Shown: positions 31,571 through 43,614, counted from the first letter of the stretch. The stretch is DNA of 64,000 nucleotides from Hippasteria phrygiana (GCA_037893225.1 JAZGUH010000763.1:172961-236960), one strand, 5' to 3'. The notes: generated from the letters alone by a model not told the origin. Numbers and translations: made by a program.

Positions 31571-31738
31571 TGTCAAACAATCCACAAGGGAAACTGACTC
31601 GGTAAATCTGAATACATTTTCAAAGCGAACAAAGAAACTGGCAGGAGTGGGATTCGAACTTGCGACCTCCGGGTACGGTAACCCGGAGGTCGCAGGTTCG
31701 AATCCCGCTCCTGCCAGTTTCTTTGTTCACTTTGAAAA
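31571..31738. mobile_element. Palindromic (head-to-head) tRNA-SINE insertion
   Basis: Two copies of the 3' half of a tRNA-like SINE face each other. Each has gtttctttgttcrctttg next to the B-box region (ggttcgaatcc on the right, ggattcgaac on the left). The arms are about 60 bp with the centre near 31675. The whole unit is flanked by the 12-bp direct repeat cactatatattt (31559-31570 and 31739-31750), as expected for target-primed insertion. The left arm runs further into the SINE tail (caatccacaag). Confidence 0.8.
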
Positions 31739-31750
31739 CACTATATATTT

Positions 31751-32690
31751 AGTTTGGAATTTGTTTTGGTATATTTACACTAACGATTAAATAATAAATA
31801 TTCAAACAAAAAATGCATCAACTGAACGTGTATGCACACGGGAAAGCCAATATGGCGTCTTTAACGCTCAGCATTCATTGCAAACTGGGTGTAAACGTCT
31901 TGTTTGATTCTATTGTGCAGTGTGGCTGCCACATCGAAACTTTGTGAGTTTTTTTGGTCGAATGTTGAGCCAGCTCAAATACAGCTTGAAACACACAAAG
32001 GTCGCGTCCACCAAAAAGTGGTTCATAGAGTGACATTAAGCCCCAGGCAGCACTGGCAGCCTTAGGGCCAGTTACGGTATGTGTTGTTCGGTTGGAGTGA
32101 AGGACCCGGCGGCACGCTGAAGATGCGCCGTATAAACCTGTTTGACATTCTCAAAGCATCATGGGAACTGCATCAGCCCTAACTGGCAAGCACATTAGAA
32201 CGGACGTGATTGGTCACATTGGTCACATGTTCGTTGTCATGCTTGCAAAAGTCCTCTTCTGATTGGCCAATATTGTGACATTATTAGCTCTTCTAATTCC
32301 AGAAATTTGCATTCATCAGTAACTGGTACCCTGAGAGGGATTCCCCTAATTATTTCCTTTATTTTTATTGCCATTTAAAATTGATTTTTCTGCTTATTAT
32401 TTGTCTTATGTTCCATGCAAAGATATGTAAAAAGGGTATCTCTCAACTCATGACAGATATTTAGCATAAAATCAATTAATATTTGGACTGGTTCACAGTG
32501 CCATAGGTTCGTGTATAAATTACATGGTTTGTTTGGCCTCCAAACCCACAATGCATTGGGAATGTCGAAAAGGTTTATTACGTATATTAAACTGTTTATC
32601 GGCCTAACATTTGTGTGTTTGTTTTACTTTGTGTATGGTTTAAAGTTGGACTTCCGGGGAATGTAAAAAACAAAAACAAAAACAAGAAAT
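31751..32690. other. No gene recognised
   Basis: Unique-looking sequence without a recognised domain or RNA gene. It is inside the region where upstream ABAT exons might lie; none was recognised. Confidence 0.4.
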
Positions 32691-32694
32691 TCCG

Positions 32695-33105
32695 CCCGCC
32701 CGAGTGATTTTTTTCCTAGGAAAGTTAGGGGCAATTATCATAAATGGGCGTTGTACTTGGCTGTGTGAGCTGTGAGACAGGTTCTCAGACTTGTTTTCCC
32801 TTGAAATAAAATCCTCCACACCACAATTAGTACAAGAAAAAAGAATATAAATCGGGCAGAGGATTCGAACCCAGGCCTCTGTAGTCCAAAGCCTTATGCT
32901 CTACCAATATAGCCACAACAGTAGCTCGACTAAATATTTTTACTTCAACCTTATATAGTTGTCTGAATGATGCGTGCTATGCTTATTATATAAATTAACT
33001 TAAACTTGAATATGCATGATGGTAATAGCGGTCTAGATACGCCCATTTATGATAATTGCCCCTAACCTTCCCAGGAAAAAAATTATGCCGCCTGCCCGCC
33101 CCCCA
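32695..33105. mobile_element. TIR element containing a minus-strand tRNA-like SINE
   Basis: ccgcccgcccg...cctaggaaagttaggggcaa at 32695-32745 is matched inverted by ttgcccctaaccttcccagg...gcctgcccgcc at 33052-33105. Between them on the minus strand is a tRNA-like head with A box (tggctatattggtagagc) and B box (ggttcgaatcc), and the S2 body. Related fragments occur at 31000-31050 and 35085-35155. Confidence 0.6.
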
Positions 33106-33223
33106 GGCCCACTGGCGAAGGGGTGTGGAGGACAACCAAACAATTTTGTTTGGGCCTTTTTAATTAATACCGGTGTGACCCAGCGGATACTCGCTGTACA
33201 CAGCGAGGCCACAATGACACAAG

Positions 33224-33716
33224 GGCGGATCCAGGGGGGGGGGGGGTCCAGGGGGTCTGGACCCCCTTTTTTTCTTCTTTTTAAAAATCATTTTGGAAAA
33301 ACATACAACTGACTAGTCCCCCCACACGAACACATACTTATTAAAGTGGGGGGATATTATATCGTTTGTTCCCCTCCCACCCCCACTTTTTGTCGTCCCC
33401 GAATAAAAATTGTAGCCTAGCTATATTTGATTCTTTAGCTCAGAATAGATGATTCAATTACTTCAAACTCGAAAATGATGTTTAATAATGATAATCTTTT
33501 GTTCCCAAAAAAAATTGTTAAAGTAGTCAGAAATTGCCTCAGATCGCACCACAGAGCATCTAGAATCCAATTTTTTTCGGGGCCCTTAATAAGCGGGCCC
33601 CGAACCCCACGCCGCAAGGGTTTCGCGCTCGCATTAGTTTGGAGCACAGTATGCCCCCCCCCCCCCTACTTTTAAAGTTGGGCCCCCCCTTTGCAAAAAT
33701 CCTGGATCCGCCTATG
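33224..33716. mobile_element. hAT-like MITE with GGCGGATCCAGG ends
   Basis: cacaagggcggatccagg at the left and cctggatccgcctatgtg at the right are inverted. The interior has G and C runs next to each end. The ends resemble the MITE at 12170-12349. No exact 8-bp target duplication is seen. Confidence 0.6.
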
Positions 33717-33958
33717 TGACACATTATTGTATACGCACCCCTCTTGAAACCTATCAAACAGCGTCTTCGGCACATCGTTCGCTTCAAACACACCAAGCCA
33801 GCCATTTCGAATCCCAGCCTAACCCCTGTATGCGATGATGACAGAATAAACGCCCCAAATGCAAACTGAACTAAACGGGACTGCTCGTTCGGTAGTACAG
33901 TGTCAGTACCGGTTCGAACCAGCTTTGCTAGGGCTCAGCGAAAACTCCGATGCATATG

Positions 33959-33996
33959 TAGCCTTGATCAAGGCTGTCAAGCTTGTTCCCTATTAG
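33959..33996 (+). other. Isolated G-type terminus
   Basis: TAGCCTTGATCAAGGCTGTC followed by aagcttgttccctatta matches the reverse complement of element G's right end (20436-20473), then diverges. A truncated remnant. Confidence 0.55.
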
Positions 33997-34130
33997 TATT
34001 ATGTTCCTGTTATGTGGGGCATAAACTGTCGCCTTGCGGTTACGCGGTCAAACCCCCTCCACTTAGAGGCCGTGTCCGAAATGGGCGTCTAGTACATATG
34101 ATGGAACGCCAAAGAGGCATTTAATGTGAT

Positions 34131-34620
34131 CATCGAATCGGTGATGCACTTTCGCAATCGGTGATGCACTTTCGCAATCGGTGATGGACTTTTGCAATCG
34201 GTGATGGACTTTTGCTATCGATGAACTTTTGCTATCGATGAACTTTTGCGAGTGATGGACTTTTGCGAGTGATGGACTTTTGCTATCTATGAACTTTTGC
34301 TATCGATGAACTTTTGCGAGTGATGGACTTTTGCGAGTGATGGACTTTTGCGAGTGATGTACTTTTCACGTGATCGTTGATGGGGCGTGATCGGCGATGC
34401 ATATTCACGATCGGTGTTCGACTTTCGCTATCTGTGGTGGACTTTCGCTAGTGGTGATGGACTTTTGCACGTGATCGCTGATTGGGCGGGATCGGTGATA
34501 CATATTAACGATCGGTGATGGACGTTCGCTATCTGTGGTGGACTTTCGCTAGTGGTGATGGACTTTTGGTAGTGTTGATGGATTTCATGATCGATGATCA
34601 ACTTTAGAATCGATGACAGA
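34131..34620 (-). repeat. Minisatellite left arm of IS3EU-like element 2
   Basis: Units of gtgatggacttttgcga mixed with the variant gaacttttgctatcgat, which in this window occurs only in the arms of element 2. Confidence 0.85.
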
Positions 34621-35340
34621 CCTCTCGGTTTTTTGCTACTGCTTATTATTTGCAATGTTAACTCTATTCATCGACCGACTTGTAATAAATAACATATGCC
34701 TGAAAGAGTCCCTTAAATTGTTAGAACTATAGTTTTAATTTTTTTTTTTTATTACTTTGTATGGTTAGTGCCAACATTTATGTAGCTCGTCGTGGTTTTC
34801 TGTCATTAATAATTGTTTTCAATTGCACTTATGAATGAAATCACCTGTTTCTTCTTAATTTACAAATTCAAGGTTTGAATAACTAAAGTTATTTATACAT
34901 CACTATTCACCATGTTAAACAGCTCTTACTGTAGTTGACATAAATAAATGAAACTCCATATTGGTATGTTCATGTCAAAGTTTGTATGACACCGGGACCG
35001 GCGTAGACACTATGATTACGTGATAGCTAATCAAATGGTATCGTGACGAATGGACCCAAAGTATTGGACAATCATGAAGTGAGGGTCTAGATCCGCCCAT
35101 TTATGATTTTTTTCTTTTTCTCTAACCCTCCTTGGAAAAAAATACGCGGCCTGATCTCCTAACTGTAGCCTATGTGTATTGGTATGGGCGGTTCACGTGT
35201 CCGTCCGTTTGTATGATTCACACACGCATCCGCAGAGCTTCTTTGTGGGGATAACTCAAGCACTTCACAGTTAAAGATTCAAATCTTCCTGGTCTAATTT
35301 TTTGCTATCGATTAGTTCGTAAAGTTATAATAGGAAGAAC

Positions 35341-35527
35341 ATGGCTACCGCTCGTGGGGAAGGCCGTCCACCTGCTTGTATTCCTCGAGAAAAACTAGAG
35401 TATTTCACTGATATGGGATTCACCAGAGCAGAGATGGCAGCTATATTTGGTGTATGCGTCAGGACCATCGGCAATTTTCTTAATATTTATTCTCTGAAGA
35501 TGGTTGACAGATGGCATGATCTGCCAG
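35341..35527 (+). CDS. DDE transposase exon 1 (HTH domain)
   Basis: Starts at ATG with MATARGEGRPPACIPREKL. Then comes a helix-turn-helix of the type FTRAEMAAIFGVCVRTIGN, the usual N-terminal DNA-binding part of this integrase-like transposase family. It ends at a gtgagt donor with one base of a split Glu codon. 62 codons plus one base. The start is chosen because it is the first ATG of the frame and the HTH follows directly. Confidence 0.75.
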
Positions 35528-36029
35528 GTGAGTGCAAGTTTGACGGTTAAGTTTGAAAGTTTGTTTGTTTGTTTGTTTGTTTGTTTGTTTTTCTCGGAGG
35601 TACAGAATAGGCCTATAGCATTACAAATCTAAGAAAAACAAGTCAAATTCCTTACTACAATTTGCTTTTAAATGTACCAACATTTTTTTCAGCGGTTTGT
35701 AAAAATGTATACTCAAATAATCAGTGTCCCAACACCCGCCCTTTTTGTTTTCATGGCTAGGGTTACTGTTTCATTATTTCTTACATGTTTCTTAATGGTG
35801 TACAAGACTAGTGCATAGTATATCAAGTAGTGTCAATCACCAAGTAGTAGATAGGACAAGAGATTGTAGAATGTTTCATGCACCACACATCGACTGTGCT
35901 ACAGTGAAATTACAGTATCTGTTGCCGGGTATGAAGCAAAAAAAACACGTTCTACACGTACTATGTGCATTTCTCACAACGGTTTCTCAACCTTGTCATA
36001 GTTACTTTTTTCTTTTCTTTTTGCATTAG

Positions 36030-36276
36030 AAGAGGACCTCGATGAACTCTTAGGGGACATAATTTCTGAGAATCCTGCATGGGGAGAGAAAATGATTCAC
36101 GGCAGATTGGAATCTATGGGTCTCAAAGTCCGGAGAAACAGCGTCCGGCAGAGTATGAAGCGTGTAGATCCTGAAGGCATTGACGAAAGAAGGCAAAGAG
36201 TATTGCATCGAAGGCAGTATCATGTTGCTGGGCCAAACGCACTTTGGCATATCGATGGCAATCATAAACTTATCGG
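36030..36276 (+). CDS. DDE transposase exon 2 (first catalytic Asp)
   Basis: Follows a strong acceptor (cttttctttttgcattag). Reads EDLDELLGDIISENPAWGE, then LKVRRNSVRQSMKRVDPEGI and NALWHIDGNHKLI. The Asp in HIDGNHK is the likely first acidic residue of the DDE catalytic centre. It ends at gtaacc with two bases of a Gly codon, completed by exon 3. Confidence 0.8.
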
Positions 36277-36610
36277 GTAACCGATTTACACTTTGAAATT
36301 AATGTTTTAACATACCATATTGTTGTCTTTGTCTTCCGGTGTAAGTTTGATGTATTTTTTTGCAAGTAGCTACGAGGACTATTTTCTATTACCAGGTCAT
36401 ACTTCTACTAAAAAGCAACCTTGTAAGGGAATTGTGTGCATGTGTTGTTGCTGTGATATTCTATGACCATGGCACTTGTTTGTTTTACATGGTGATTTTT
36501 AGCACAATTTATTTGCAACTTACTTTTTTTGCGCATGATCATTTATAGTCATTTTCGTTTATTCATATGAAACTTTGATTGTAATTTCACACGCGAAATT
36601 ATACTGAGCT

Positions 36611-37235
36611 AAAGGTACGGTAGTGTACACAATTGGTAGGCCTAATCCTCCAATTTTGTTTTTTAATGATTTTTTACGAAATACCTTACTAGACCGTAAG
36701 TTAATAGTATAGTCTCAATCATCCTTTGAAATGATGGCACCAGGTGTGCTGTTGTTGTCAAAAAAGTAGAAATTTATATCGTTTTCCAACGATATCCAGC
36801 TGGAAATCGTTGGAAAACTGCCCTGTATCCTTTGATCAAGGCGCGCGTGGCTACCCAGACGAGTGGCGCGCCCCGGACATGCTGAGGCCGTGTCCCAAAG
36901 GGGCTTCCAGAGCTACGGCTACGGCTATTGTCGCATTTCTTCACGTAGTTGTAATGGGCGCACACCTAGACAATAGCCATAGACAAGAGTTTCGGAAGCG
37001 GCCTGACATTTGGGGCGCGTCACACGTCCAGGTACTAGTATCCACGCGCGTCTTGACTAAAGGCTATCATCCGCCCGACGGTTGAAAACGAGCGCCGTTT
37101 TTCTCTCGTTTTTTTCGCAATCCAACAACGCAAAACTTTGAACAGGTCAGTGGAACGATATTTCCTATAAAATAATAACCCCCAAATCCGCCCATTTCTA
37201 AAAATTGCAACAATGACCAATCATGTACACTACCT
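36611..37235. mobile_element. TTAA-type element H2 in the transposase intron
   Basis: Same termini and body as H1 (4351-7295), with TTAA at 37236-37239 and a degraded taaa at the left. It carries a copy of MITE I (36886-37010), which H1 lacks, and it supplies the empty site for IS3EU-like element 1. Confidence 0.65.
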
Positions 37236-37416
37236 TTAAGCAGTCATTGTCTCCAATAAAAAAAAATACACTTTTATATCCAGAACTTTATCAGTTCATG
37301 CCATGAAAGTATGAAAGGAAATCTTGTCACTCAAAAATCACTTGCCTCATTAAAAGAATATGCACATACTATCTGCAATATTGCATTATTTTGGTACTAT
37401 ATTTTATTTCTTTTAG

Positions 37417-37699
37417 TTGGCGATTTGTCGTTCACGGTGGCATAGATGGCTTCAGCCGTATACCTGTGTTTTTGAAATGCAGTACCAACAACAAGAGTGC
37501 CACCGTCCTTAGTTCATTTAAGGAAGCGGTGATGCGCACCTTTGGGTTGCCGCAGCGGGTAAGATCAGACCATGGTGGAGAGAATGTCGATGTCTGCACG
37601 TTCATGTTACAGGAACGAGGTGTTGGACGAGGTTCATTCATCACCGGACGTAGCGTCCACAATCAGAGGATTGAGAGGCTATGGCGGGACGTTTTCCAG
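37417..37699 (+). CDS. DDE transposase exon 3 (integrase core)
   Basis: After a pyrimidine-rich acceptor (ttttatttcttttag) it reads [19 protein letters not shown], then [17 protein letters not shown] and [18 protein letters not shown]. The Asp in RSDHGG and the Glu in RIERLW are 34 residues apart, as in DD34-35E integrase-type enzymes. It ends CAG followed by gcaagt, a usable GC-AG donor. The usual C-terminal segment of the family was not found downstream, where element J lies. Confidence 0.8.
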
Positions 37700-38004
37700 G
37701 CAAGTGTTATTATTGCAAATCTCAAGAAAATGTGATAATGCTTCATAGTCAAGGAGTAAAACCTAAAAACCCTCTAATTAATTAAGGAGTTGGCACTACA
37801 TCCATACGCTACATTTAACGAGAGTTGAGCTCCCACATTTGTTAGAGGTCCGTGCTCAGAAACCTGCGCACAACCGATCGCGCCCACTTATTTCTAATGA
37901 GAAATGGCGCCCCATAAAAACAGGCACGAGGCAAAACATCTGACCACACTAGCAGTGTTCCGGGAAAGTAGAACCTTGCCGATACTTTGGCGAATACAAA
38001 AATA

Positions 38005-39555
38005 CGGAGCTCTGGAAGTGCCATCCGACTTGTTGATATCCTGACATATTTTATCTCAGGATGACGAAACTTCAAAAGCAAGATGACAACATCCTGAGAT
38101 AATTCATCGCAGGATAACGACATGACATATGAAAGTATGATGACGGAATCCTGACATAGTTTATCACAGTGTGACAACATACTGAAAGTAGCATGACGAC
38201 ATCCTGAGATAAACTAATGACGGGATTATGATTTACTGAAAGTAAAATAATCAATGGGCTTTTGGGCTAGTACGATCTAGGAAACTCCCAGGATCACCTA
38301 AAGGTACCCCTCAAGTTTTAAAACACTTGTCATTTTTTCTGACCCTCTGTATGGGTGGAGCCATGGCTGAAGAATTAGTGGGGCTGGGGGCGAAAAAAAC
38401 GGTTAAGACAATTTGGACAGATGACCCAAGTGCAATATGGGGCCACATTATACATTGTATTTCGAAAGTGCAGGCAAAAGGGGTATAGCTGTAACTGGCA
38501 ATCTCGGTATATGTTTTTTCAATCAATATTTTAAAGGGGGCATTAGAGGCACATATCAAATCACAACTTATTCGTTCCCTTTGAAGGCGTTTTATCATTC
38601 TTATTTCTAAAAAGGTGCACATCTGGCCAATGAACAAAAGACCAGTAATTTTACACATTTTTAGTTTTGAAGACATACTATAACCATTAGCATGAAATCA
38701 TAGTCAAGTAGTGTAATTTAATTTCCCATCAAGTATCATTAAAATTAGCCTCACACTACTTTTTACTTGTTTGGCATGTACTTTGCTTTACATAATCACT
38801 CTTAGAGAGAGAAGGCGCTTTGCAAAATCTTAAACATGTCAAATTGGACCACAAATTTATATAATGTATATGGCCATGCGTACATTGGTTAAGAATGCAC
38901 TGTACACTTCAGATAAATGTAGTCCATTTTTCACGAAATTGGCCTCATACATCCATTCACAGTAAGTATAAGTGATTTAAAGTTAATGAAAGTCATGTTT
39001 AAAACAGACTTTGTTTGTACATTAACAATAGCAGAATTATTTTAAAAAATCAAAACGTGATTTTTATTTGTGATTTTTTTTTTTTTGGCAATTGAATGAT
39101 TTAAATCTAGTGATTTAAATAAAACAACCCTGCCTGGCTATTTGTTCATTTGAAAACTGAAAATGACAAAAAAATGTATTGTTTTAATTTGTGTTTTTAC
39201 CTTCTTTTTTAAAAGAATTTTAATCCACCCTAACTTATCTGATTTATATGCTCGGTTCACCTAAAAAAAATGTGTATCAGCGTGCAATTCTAGATTCTTT
39301 TTTGTTCATCTACTGTACGTCATTTTTCTGCTAAAACAACTTTTCGGCGTTATGTCGTCGTTCCTTGATAATTATCACAGGAGGTCAGCATCCTATAGTT
39401 GCAAAATGTTGTCACCCCGTAATAAATCCTCTCGGGATGTTGTCATCCCATGATAAGTTATCTCAGGATGTTTTCATCTTGCCTGCAAAATGTCGTCAGC
39501 CTGAGATAAATTATGTCAGGATCTCAACAAGTCGGATGGGACTTCCAGAGTTCCG
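38005..39555. mobile_element. TA-flanked foldback element J
   Basis: CGGAGCTCTGGAAGTGCC at 38005 is matched inverted by the sequence ending ...ACTTCCAGAGTTCCG at 39555, each next to TA. Inside the arms are short tandem units of the type aggatgacaacatcctgag. The 1.1-kb centre is AT-rich and non-coding. The TA duplication suggests a Tc1/mariner-related MITE. Confidence 0.6.
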
Positions 39556-39785
39556 TACTAAAAGAACCCAAAGGCAAGAGGTAATAAGCAGAGGGGAAGG
39601 CCAAGAAACAACCAGTTCTCAGGCTGACAACAGGTGGCTGAGGTCATACAGCCACCCCCTCCCTTAGCATTGCATGTGATCCGATGGGGACACACAAATA
39701 TTGCTGGGACCGTCTGATAATGGAGTCCCTGACAATACAGATGTCATCTGTCCAATATAACGCAAGGAAAATTGTAATAGCGCGT

Positions 39786-39892
39786 TACAGCCCTGGCAGA
39801 AAGCAGCGAAACTCTAGGCGAATGTAAGTCTGGACTGCATCGGTACGCCAACGGCCCATGGGCTTAATATCCTCTGGAGGGACTCCTAGCCT
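39786..39892 (-). pseudogene. Tyrosine recombinase C-terminal fragment
   Basis: The minus strand reads LGVPPEDIKPMGRWRTDAVQ followed by TYIRLEFRCFLPGL and a stop. GRW plus a downstream YIR is the typical C-terminal box with the catalytic tyrosine. It is related to but clearly different from the recombinase at 12095-26017. It lies immediately next to the body shared by both IS3EU-like elements. Confidence 0.6.
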
Positions 39893-39894
39893 AA

Positions 39895-40945
39895 GTGTAA
39901 AATGCCGTGGTGGCCGCCCCAATGCTAAAAGAATGCGCACTGTAATCACTTTTGCATAAACCCATCAAGGCGGTAGTTGTATTAAAGTACAAAAATAAAC
40001 TGGAAACGTGTCAGGGGACTTCCATTAAAATGAGTAAAGAACGCGTCCGACCCAGAAGTGGGCCGCGTCACGGCGAAGGAGGACTGGTGCTCGGACAGGG
40101 CAAAGTTCATTGCTAACTGATTGCACCAAACCAAGTACCTATTTTGGAGGGCCAGTCTTGTCAGTTTTCGTAAAAACGGTAATAAATCGCCACTGAGGCC
40201 CCTGACCTACCGACATTCTGAAATTGAACATCTGTAATTCTTAACAGTGAATCTGGCAAACGGTGCCGTGAGTCGGCAGTAAAATGATTATCCCCAACCA
40301 CCCCCCAAAATTAATTAATTAATAAAATGAAATAAAATTAAATAAATCGATTGTTACACCGCTGAATGAAAAGTAGTATACACTATTTGCTTTGCCTGTA
40401 ATTCTTGAAAATATATGGGTTGTAGGAGAGTTATATTTTACAGTATATATTGTTATGCTGATCTTTTAGAGTTTTGTGTTCGTAGATGCTGGAACAACCA
40501 AGCAAAAAATGCTTCCTAAGATGGAATTTTTGCGTCGGGAAATGTAAATTTACTATTACATTTTGGCCCTTCACCGACGGGTATTTACACTGTAAACTCA
40601 GTGTTGTCCCGAGGGATTATTTCGAAAAAATCACTGACTCGGGTGGGACTCGAACCCACAGAGCAATTTATAGACGTTGTGGAATTATCAGGTTAGGAAA
40701 CCAGACTAGTTGGCTTGCACCCATACACGAATGTGTAACTGTATTGCAAATAAAATGTGGACGAACTAAATGTAATACTATAATAATAAAAATGGGGGCA
40801 GTGTTTGAAAATACTCGGGTTTTTCCCCACAATTGCCGGCTGGGAATCATTGGAAATTTATTCCACTATGCTTGAAAACCACAGCACACCAGGTGCCGTG
40901 ATTTCACAGGATGTTTGAGACTGTTATTCACATAGAGTCAAGTAA
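39895..40945. repeat. Body shared with IS3EU-like element 1
   Basis: Collinear with 5590-6640 in the same orientation at high identity. It includes a minus-strand B-box-like word (gggttcgagtcccac near 40640). ORFs here occur in both copies but show frame differences, so coding is not supported. Confidence 0.8.
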
Positions 40946-41619
40946 GGTATTTCATAAAATTCAGTAGTTTTTTTTTTATGTTTGCAAATGGTGAAAAAAA
41001 TTTTCATTGACAAAGTAATAAAGCGGTCAGCCTCAAAGTATGCCAAATTCAAAGTCTGAAATATGTTGATGACCGGCTCCATGCGTGTTGTGCACGTGTA
41101 TGTAATTCAAACACAACACTTATATGAATAAGAACAACATGGTATTTTTGTTTACATGTATCAACAAGGCCGTCTGTATTTCTCAATTGTCACCTTCAGA
41201 GGAAATGTTTATACTCAAGATCCCGATATTAACCCATATATCGCAAAGACCCAAAAATGTAAAAAACATGCAAAATAATACCCTGCCCTCAATTCCTGCA
41301 TGCACAATTTATACATGTAGGCCTACACAGCCTAATTGAAAAAAAAAACCATAAAGAAATTAAATTGTATGGACATTGCAAGAATTATTAATTTTTGATT
41401 CATAACTACCTGAGACAGCTTAACTGTTCCTATTGGTCGAGAGCCCGTCACGTGGGTAGTCTTCAACAAATCGGATAGGCTGGCTGGATTTAAACACGTT
41501 TCCGATGTCACGTGAAATGTTAACTCCTACGAAATATTCGCAATACTACCGATGAGTCCGTATTTTGAAAGTCCTCCACGTTCTGAGCGTCACATCGCAC
41601 AGTCCATCACCTATAGCGA

Positions 41620-42110
41620 AAGTCGATCACCGATTGTGAAAGTCCACCACCGATCGCGGCCCATTAGCGCTCACGTGCAAAAGTCCACCACCGATAGCAA
41701 AAGTCCATCACCGATCGTGAATATGCATCACCGATCACGCCCCATCACCGATCACGCCCCATCAACGATCACTCGCAAAAGTCCATCACTCGCAAAAGTC
41801 CATCACTCGCAAAAGTCCATCACTCGCAAAAGTCCATCACTCGCAAAAGTTCATCGATAGCAAAAGTTCATCGATAGCAAAAGTCCATCACTCGCAAAAG
41901 TCCATCACTGGCAAAAGTCCATCACTCGCAAAAGTCCATCACTCGCAAAAGTCCATCACTCGCAAAAGTTCATCGATAGCAAAAGTTCATCGATAGCAAA
42001 AGTCCATCACTCGCAAAAGTTCATCGATAGCAAAAGTTCATCGATAGCAAAAGTCCATCACCGATTGCGAAAGTGCATCACCGATTGCGAAAGTGCATCA
42101 CCGATTCGAT
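41620..42110 (+). repeat. Minisatellite right arm of IS3EU-like element 2
   Basis: Alternating tcgcaaaagtccatcac and atagcaaaagttcatcg units, inverted relative to 34131-34620. Confidence 0.85.
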
Positions 42111-42239
42111 GATCACATTAAATGCCTCTTTGGCGTTCCATAGTCTAGAGCTACAGCTACGGCTACGTCACGCGTAGTTGTAATGGCGAACACCTTGACA
42201 ATAACCCTAGACAAGCGATTCAGACGCAGCCTCAATCCT

Positions 42240-43614
42240 GGTGCTGTGGAATTGACCCAGCTATGCAAATGCCCTTCTCTCGTCTCTCATTGGGCACTGT
42301 CGTTTACGCAAAACCCTGGCAGCCCAAGGTTTTGTGTGTACAGAAAGTATCGAGGCCGTCCGATTAATGACAACACATTGTACAAGTTGTCCGATGGCCT
42401 TCAATTAATATGGATAATAATATTATTTGCTGTGTCTGTACATGTTAATTATATTTGTGTCATCATGGAGGCCGATAAAGAAACACTAACAAAACGAAGA
42501 TTCCACAAAGGTTTCTTCTGTAGGGGTCACTGCCTATGGAATATTCGCCTTTCTTGATTGCTTGCCTGGTGGTTGTGGATGTGTCCATGGAGGTGTGTCC
42601 TAGCGGCTGCCTTTATCCTTTTGAGATTTAGGGAATCCAACTGGTCTTTCATTAAGGCGGTGAGGGGTGAAATTACAAGGGCTATTTGCACTGCCGCGAC
42701 GTAGAGGGCAGAAGAGACACTATCACAGTTCAGTCTGGTCGACGCGTCCAGTTCACACGTGTCATGATTTCGCTCTGCGCTGGTTTGTTGGGCCGTATCC
42801 TACGCCACGGCCCGTTAGCTAAGCCGAAGTGCCGTTCCAGGATTCAAGAATTGCATTTTGGAGAGGCTCAATCTTTGATTAACATCAACCATGGTGGTGT
42901 TTCACAGTCGGTTTTGACGTTTTCCCCCCATTTTCATTTTTATGGAGAAATGAGGTAGACAAAAACAGTTTTGTTCCCGAGCTGTCCGTGAGGGTTCACG
43001 TAAGACGGAAATGCCGTGGAGAAATTTACGGAGCAATTTGCACCTGCATTCATTGATAATTATAGAATTCATTCACATTGCCTAAGATTGAATGGTTTTC
43101 TGACAATTTGGGAAATCCTTTTCTGGTCACTTCGTCCATTTCGGTCCCTTGTCGTTGCGAGGTTTCGTATCAAATGCCGCGCCTAATGCTATTGTGTTGA
43201 ATACAATGGGCGCATCGGCGTCCCTCGCCGATGCATGACGATGGAATGTAGTGCGGGCCTTGCAAAAAACGGTCCGGCTTTTCTTTATCAGAAGTTATTT
43301 GCGAAAAACGTGGGTTTTGTTATGCGTAAGATCGTTACCGGCGTCAAAGATAGGGATCTTGACAGTATCCGTTTTATTTGACATGGCTCTTCTCATTTAA
43401 ATGTAACCCTAAGAAAAGTTGGAAATAGTTGGAGTTGCATAGGCGTAACATGCATTTGCATAACCGACAATTACGAGACGCAGACCAGGCCTTCCAAGTT
43501 GACATAATTATGAGTGCGGTATTATTAGACAGAGGAATGGCCTCTGGAAATGAAACATTACTTTGGGCTCCATGGTGGAGAATATGAATAATCCCCATGA
43601 GTTGGGCGTACTAT
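42240..43614. other. No gene recognised
   Basis: Several short plus-strand frames (for example 42686-42958) have no recognisable domain. Composition is more balanced than in the flanks, so decayed coding sequence of a mobile element is possible. Confidence 0.35.

Larger units (their letters stand above)
34093..42142 (+). mobile_element. IS3EU-like element 2, 8 kb, with transposase exons
   Basis: Bounded by TGGAACGCCAAAGAGG at the left and CCTCTTTGGCGTTCCATA at the right, with minisatellite arms as in element 1. A 6-bp target duplication, gtctag, lies at 34087-34092 and 42143-42148, and MITE I gives the empty site. The left tip has seven extra bases (catatga) relative to the other ends. It contains a three-exon DDE transposase fragment, a later TTAA element in an intron (H2), a TA-flanked foldback (J), a fragment of tyrosine recombinase, and the body shared with element 1. 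Probably inactive because the transposase C-terminus was not found. Confidence 0.75.
34065..42235. mobile_element. MITE I, split by the 8-kb IS3EU-like element
   Basis: 34065-34092 (gaggccgtgtccgaaa...gtctag) and 42149-42235 (agctacagctacggctacg...gacaagcg) join into the same order as the copy inside H2 at 36886-37010. The gtctag word is duplicated across the insertion. Confidence 0.65.

Noticed and set aside
32855..32930. Functional tRNA gene on the minus strand
   Set aside because: The head continues into a repeated SINE body and lies within a TIR element; the acceptor stem does not pair well.
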